A DNA stretch of 64,000 bases from Christensenella sp. UBA2853 (GTDB lineage Bacteria > Bacillota > Clostridia > Christensenellales > Aristaeellaceae), in assembly GCA_002350845.1 (NCBI GenBank), contig DEFL01000027.1, forward strand, positions 28,245 to 92,244, written 5' to 3'. Both the position numbers and the translations under genes were made by a program. Positions 60,174-64,000 of the stretch are shown one piece after another; positions within the stretch are counted from its first letter, which is position 1, and each line of letters begins with the position of its first letter. The notes under the pieces were generated by a model. That model was not told the DNA's origin. It made no database searches and was given only the letters and a program-made list of their open reading frames with translations.

Positions 60174-61457
60174 TCAGTTCTTCCATTCCTTTTTTTCTTC
60201 CAGCATGACATGAATAATCTCACGATCGGTCTGACGCATGCCTTCTCGCCCGATGTATCCAACACAGGAGATGGTCTCCTCGGCATCCTCCTTCAGTATA
60301 CCTGTATACGCATCATATGCCTTCCCCTTCATCGCCAGCGAATGGGCCAGCATAGCAGCGTCCAGTGCGGATGCAATTTTGGCCGCACAGCTTGTTTTTG
60401 CCCCGTCACAGATGATTCCTGGAATATCTGCCAGCGTGTTGTCAATGGTGTTCTTTATCTGCTGAACCGTTCCCCCGCAGATATAGGTGATGGCTGCGCC
60501 GGCAGCGCATGAGGCTGAAACCGCGCCGCAGAATGCGGAAAGCTTTCCGATGAACTCTTTCTGATAAATGGTCATCAGTGAAGAGAAAACGAGCGCTCTG
60601 TACAGTTTTTCCTGTGGAATCGCATTTTCTCTTGCATAGACAATCACCGGGACTGAGCTTGCAATTCCCTGATTTCCAGAGCCCGAATTAATCACCACCG
60701 GCATTTCACATCCGTCCATGCGCGCCTCGGACGCCGCAGCGGCATACGCACGCATCCTGGTAATCACGCTCTCCGGATAAGTCTCCCGAATGATTCTGCC
60801 GATGCCCAGACCGTAATCCCCGGACATGCCCTCGTACGCAATGTCCATATTGAATCGAATCTCACGCTCAATGAGCGGTTTCACAAGATTCAGATCCACC
60901 TGATCCGCAAACTCCTTGATGTTTTCCACAGACAATGCACTTCTGTCTGCAGATTCATTCCCGAACCGTTCATCTGTACCCTGGTACAGAATCATTCCGT
61001 TCTTTTCTGTCCGGAAAATATTGGTGTGGTCGTAGCGGATTTCAACAGAAACGGTGTCTTCTCCCAGCATCTCTTCAATCACAAAATGCAGAGGAATATC
61101 TGATTCCAGATACTCAACCGTGCATAGCCCTGCATCCACAAACGCCGCCGCTTTTTCCCGGTTTTCTTCAGTGACCGCACCGAGTACTTCCATATTTCTG
61201 GACGCATCACCTGCAAAGGCTCCCAGCGCACAGGCAGTTTCAATGCCTGTTTTTCCACCGCTGGCCGGAATCGTCACGCAGCGGACATTCTTGATCATGT
61301 TCCCTGAGCATTTGGCAACAATGCGCTGCGGATACCCGCCCAGGATTTCCCGTGCGCGGGCAGAAGCAAAGGCTAAAGCAATTGGCTCTGTGCATCCCAT
61401 TGCGGGAACCATTTCTTCCTGCATGATACCCAGAAACAATTTCCACAGTTCTTTCAT
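60174..61457 (-). CDS. L-cysteine desulfidase family protein (CyuA/YhaM-like)
   Basis: 427 residues. VPAMGCTEPIALAFASARA near the N-terminus, KCSGNMIKNV, VINSGSGNQGI and late conserved cysteines (ICDGAKTSCAAK) match the CyuA/UPF0597 family, iron-sulfur enzymes that break L-cysteine into sulfide, ammonia and pyruvate. ATG 61457 follows AGGAGG. It is 96 bases downstream of the M20 dipeptidase gene, suggesting joint use of peptides and cysteine. Confidence 0.9.
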   Translation of the reverse strand: MKELWKLFLGIMQEEMVPAMGCTEPIALAFASARAREILGGYPQRIVAKCSGNMIKNVRCVTIPASGGKTGIETACALGAFAGDASRNMEVLGAVTEENREKAAAFVDAGLCTVEYLESDIPLHFVIEEMLGEDTVSVEIRYDHTNIFRTEKNGMILYQGTDERFGNESADRSALSVENIKEFADQVDLNLVKPLIEREIRFNMDIAYEGMSGDYGLGIGRIIRETYPESVITRMRAYAAAASEARMDGCEMPVVINSGSGNQGIASSVPVIVYARENAIPQEKLYRALVFSSLMTIYQKEFIGKLSAFCGAVSASCAAGAAITYICGGTVQQIKNTIDNTLADIPGIICDGAKTSCAAKIASALDAAMLAHSLAMKGKAYDAYTGILKEDAEETISCVGYIGREGMRQTDREIIHVMLEEKKEWKN

Positions 61458-61553
61458 GCAAAGCTCCTCCTGTGACTTGATGATCAGCACATTGTTTCTT
61501 TTTGCATCCGGCTTTGTCCGTCTGGAAGCGCACATCCAGATCTCGTTCGCAGC

Positions 61554-62894
61554 TTAAAGCACCTGGTCTGCTGCAAGCAGTCCCATCGCAAACACGGTCA
61601 TGGCCTTGCGGTAATTCGGCAGATACAGTCCTTCATCCGGCTGATGGGCACCGCCATGCCCCTGGGCAAAGAGATCTGACTTCGGTCTGGGCAGACCTCC
61701 AAAGCCATATCCGACGGCTTTTTCAAGATATTTGCAGTACGTTCCTCCAGCCATGACATACGGCTGAAGATCCAGCCCAGTCGTCTCATTGCACGCCTCT
61801 GTCAAAGCCTGGACAACCGGGTTTTCTTTCGGAAAATAACTGGAAGGCTTGGTCTCAATGTTTTCGAGCGTACAGTTGTTTTCCTCTGCTAGCTCACGCA
61901 GCACCTGCAGTACAGCCTGATGATCACAGGAGATGCAGGTTCTCGCATTGATGCGCAGAGCCAGACGCCCTTCATCGGTCAGAAACATCATGACAGGAAC
62001 TGCGCTAGTCCGGCCGCTGATTTCATCTTTCCCTGCCATGCCAAGAGCCTGGCCCCAATCGTCCTGAATGCCCGCAAAGAATGCAATTGTTTTCCGGTCA
62101 TTGTCGGAGAGGTCTCCAGACTGTACAGCGCAGGTGAGAAGATCACGGATTGCGTTGACGGATCCCTCAGGGAACGCGCTGTGTCCCTGTGTTCCGTGTC
62201 CTTCCAGACGGTTTCCTGCAATGGTCATTTCTGCCTCTGCCGGAATGATGTTTGACGCAACCCCCGCTCGCACTCCAGTGACCGTCTCCATTCGGTTTTT
62301 AGAAATGAAGTCAAAGGTGATAATGCCTTTCTCTCCATAACATACCGGAAAGCCGCAATCGGCAATGATGCTGAGCTTATCTGCAGGGAAATGACGGCTG
62401 AAGTACTGAACATCCTGCATGCCGTGCTCCTCATCGGTTCCGACAAAGAGTTTCATGTTGTGGCGCGTCTGTATATTCAGCTCTTTGAGTGCCCTGAGCA
62501 CATACATGACGCCGATCGCAGGACCCTTATTGTCATCTGCACCTCGCCCAATGAGGTAGTCATCCACCTGTTTCGGGACAAACGGCGAGGTATGCTGCCA
62601 GCCTGCTCCGGCTGGAACCACATCCAGATGACACCAGATTCCGATTTCATTCTCCGGTGATGCACTGCCCATGCTCAGACTTCCGACACGGTCCGCAATG
62701 TTTTCAGTTCTGAAGCCATACGCTCCGCCGATCCGCAGCATCTCCTGCAGTACGTTCAGGCATTCAGGGCCATAAGGCGTCTGCGGATCATCATACCTGG
62801 CCACACTCGGAATACGCACCATATGCTGAAGATCTCTGAGCTGTTCTTCCCAGTGCTGGTCAAACCACTGGTCCAGCTGTTCCCGGACAGTCAT
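61554..62894 (-). CDS. M20 family dipeptidase (Sapep/PepV-like)
   Basis: 446 residues. Metal ligands and catalytic residues appear in WCHLDVVPAG, RGADDNKGP (bridging Asp) and GTDEEHGM (general base Glu and ligand). The insert dimerisation domain lies near 200-320. The family cleaves dipeptides, including Cys-Gly and carnosine-like substrates, in the cytosol. It could supply cysteine to the following CyuA-like enzyme. The preceding 150 bases are gene-free. Confidence 0.9.
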   Translation of the reverse strand: MTVREQLDQWFDQHWEEQLRDLQHMVRIPSVARYDDPQTPYGPECLNVLQEMLRIGGAYGFRTENIADRVGSLSMGSASPENEIGIWCHLDVVPAGAGWQHTSPFVPKQVDDYLIGRGADDNKGPAIGVMYVLRALKELNIQTRHNMKLFVGTDEEHGMQDVQYFSRHFPADKLSIIADCGFPVCYGEKGIITFDFISKNRMETVTGVRAGVASNIIPAEAEMTIAGNRLEGHGTQGHSAFPEGSVNAIRDLLTCAVQSGDLSDNDRKTIAFFAGIQDDWGQALGMAGKDEISGRTSAVPVMMFLTDEGRLALRINARTCISCDHQAVLQVLRELAEENNCTLENIETKPSSYFPKENPVVQALTEACNETTGLDLQPYVMAGGTYCKYLEKAVGYGFGGLPRPKSDLFAQGHGGAHQPDEGLYLPNYRKAMTVFAMGLLAADQVL

Positions 62895-63082
62895 TTGCTT
62901 TTTCCTCCCGGCTTTTCTTTTCTTCTGTTCTCAGGTTCTTCCCGGCCTCCGCGCACAGTGAAACCAAACGCTTTTCCTCACCACCAGAATAATCGTTTCG
63001 GCTCGGTAAGAATACCAAAATATGGCATAACTTTGTTGCATTTTCACTCATTCATGATGCAACAGTCTCTTTCAGGCACGAT

Positions 63083-63679
63083 TCATTCCAGGCTATAGCC
63101 GCATCCAGGCTTTCCATGGATGCATTTTTTCGCAGATGCATACATGGCACGATATCCTTCATCATTCGGATGCCCCGCATCGGCATAGTAACCTTCCCGG
63201 AAATGCCCCCTGCCATCTTCAATGTCTTCAAGCCAATGAAACACCGGTACATCCCAGTGTCCCATCCGTTCATCGGTTTCCCTGAGCAGATCATAGTGCA
63301 TGGCATTGTAGCGGTTATTTGGATACACTCCGCCCAGCAGAACAGAAATGCCGGCCTGCTGCAATGCGTTTTTGATACTCAGGAGATTGTGTTCAAAAAT
63401 GCCCTGGATCACCCGGCCGTCTGTGATGTTCTCTGCTGAAGGAAGGCCTTCATTGGCCAGGCCAAGTCCCACAATGCACACCTCAGGATGGTGCACGATC
63501 ACATCCCGTTCCAGCCGAAGCAGAATATCCGTCGTGGTCTGTCCGCCGATCGAACAGTTGCTCACCTGCCATCCCTGTGCCTCATAGTCTTTTCCCAGAT
63601 AGAAGCTCCATCCACGATGGTCCTGTGCTCCATATTCAAAGCACACACTTGAGCCGATGAAGATGAGTTTTCCGCCCAT
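63083..63679 (-). CDS. SGNH/GDSL hydrolase
   Basis: 198 residues. Block I FIGSSVC (catalytic Ser in GSS), block II SIGGQTTTD, block III LGLANEG and block V DAGHPNDEG (Asp, His). Esterase or deacetylase of unknown substrate; no signal peptide. ATG 63679 has AAAGG nine bases upstream; a GTG three codons earlier is an alternative. Confidence 0.85.
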   Translation of the reverse strand: MGGKLIFIGSSVCFEYGAQDHRGWSFYLGKDYEAQGWQVSNCSIGGQTTTDILLRLERDVIVHHPEVCIVGLGLANEGLPSAENITDGRVIQGIFEHNLLSIKNALQQAGISVLLGGVYPNNRYNAMHYDLLRETDERMGHWDVPVFHWLEDIEDGRGHFREGYYADAGHPNDEGYRAMYASAKKCIHGKPGCGYSLE

Positions 63680-63691
63680 ACGCCTCACCCT

Positions 63692-64000
63692 TTACCTGAA
63701 TTTGACCGCTGTTCCATAGGCCATGACTTCCGCTGCACTCTGCATGATGGAGGATGACGCATAGCGCACGCCAACAATGGCATCCGCGCCAAGCTTCATG
63801 GCTTCTTCCGTCATGCGCTCCGTCGCCAGCTCGCGGGCATGATCCATCATTTCGTTGTATTTTTTTAATTCTCCGCCCACCAGTGTCTTCAGTCCCGCAC
63901 CGATATCACGAATTGCATTGACGGTCTGGATCGTACTGCCTTTGACGATCCCCAGCATTTCGATTTCTTTTCCGTTGATGGTTTCCGTTGTAACAATCAG
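63692..64000 (-). CDS. YbjQ/UPF0145 family protein, cut by window end
   Basis: 102 residues are visible, and the 5' end lies beyond the window. The frame continues upstream of the first internal Met as LIVTTETINGKEIEMLGIVKG, which is the normal YbjQ start region, so only a few residues are missing. GGELKKYNEMMDHARELAT and GADAIVGVRYASS match the family, which forms pentamers and is predicted to bind metal. Its stop is 13 bases before the SGNH hydrolase start, so the two may be co-transcribed. Confidence 0.9.
   Translation of the reverse strand: MIVTTETINGKEIEMLGIVKGSTIQTVNAIRDIGAGLKTLVGGELKKYNEMMDHARELATERMTEEAMKLGADAIVGVRYASSSIMQSAAEVMAYGTAVKFR

Overview
The window reads as a chromosome segment from a low-to-mid GC Gram-positive bacterium of the phylum Bacillota, most likely class Clostridia. 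The reasons are the gene order rho - rpmE - DUF1385 - prmC - prfA - sua5, a zinc-type L31, the small S21 gene, pyrophosphate-type phosphofructokinase, XpaC/TelA, DUF1934, DUF4003 and DUF3899 genes, strong AGGAGG ribosome binding sites and frequent TTG starts. A lineage near Christensenellales would fit, but that is a guess. No rRNA gene or species marker is present.

Layout. 1-4446: right end of an integrated element (structured left edge, CHC2 primase, D5/SF3 helicase with an inverted-repeat origin candidate, Xis-like HTH protein, tyrosine integrase) abutting the 3' end of tRNA-Leu. 4447-5183: seven-tRNA operon on the minus strand with its own promoter. 5319-20490: housekeeping genes (nnr, ispE, coaE, prmA, rsmE, mtaB, hinT, rpsU) interleaved with a vWA/XpaC/TelA stress-type cluster, a lytic transglycosylase and an orphan solute-binding protein. 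20604-28350: RNA methyltransferase, a very unusual rho, rpmE, DUF1385, prmC, prfA, sua5. 28365-41884: metG, two MATE exporters, the metY-metA pair (acetylhomoserine route), PPi-phosphofructokinase and an AraC regulator. 42071-48013: oligopeptide ABC operon oppABCDF on the minus strand. 48083-54330: small membrane protein, acetyltransferase, split chromate transporter, L,D-transpeptidase, LOR/SDH-domain enzyme, HAD phosphatase. 54562-56957: a compact operon led by a LexA-like self-cleaving repressor, with two zinc ribbons and a divergent SRAP protein. 57171-64000: XRE regulator, AraC regulator with aldo/keto reductase, cysteine desulfidase, M20 dipeptidase, SGNH hydrolase and a YbjQ-family gene cut by the window edge.

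How it works together. Much of the window concerns translation and its quality control (tRNAs, S21, L31, RF1 and its methylase, t6A synthesis by Sua5 and its thiomethylation by MtaB, MetRS), sulfur amino acid metabolism (MetA, MetY, MetG, CyuA) and peptide use (Opp, M20 dipeptidase). The two most notable points are a Rho protein at the normal rho locus whose Walker A and Walker B residues are altered and which carries an FGPQ-repeat disordered insert, and the 54.6-57.0 kb operon, where a repressor with LexA-like cleavage geometry controls a SRAP-like protein that lacks the canonical catalytic cysteine.
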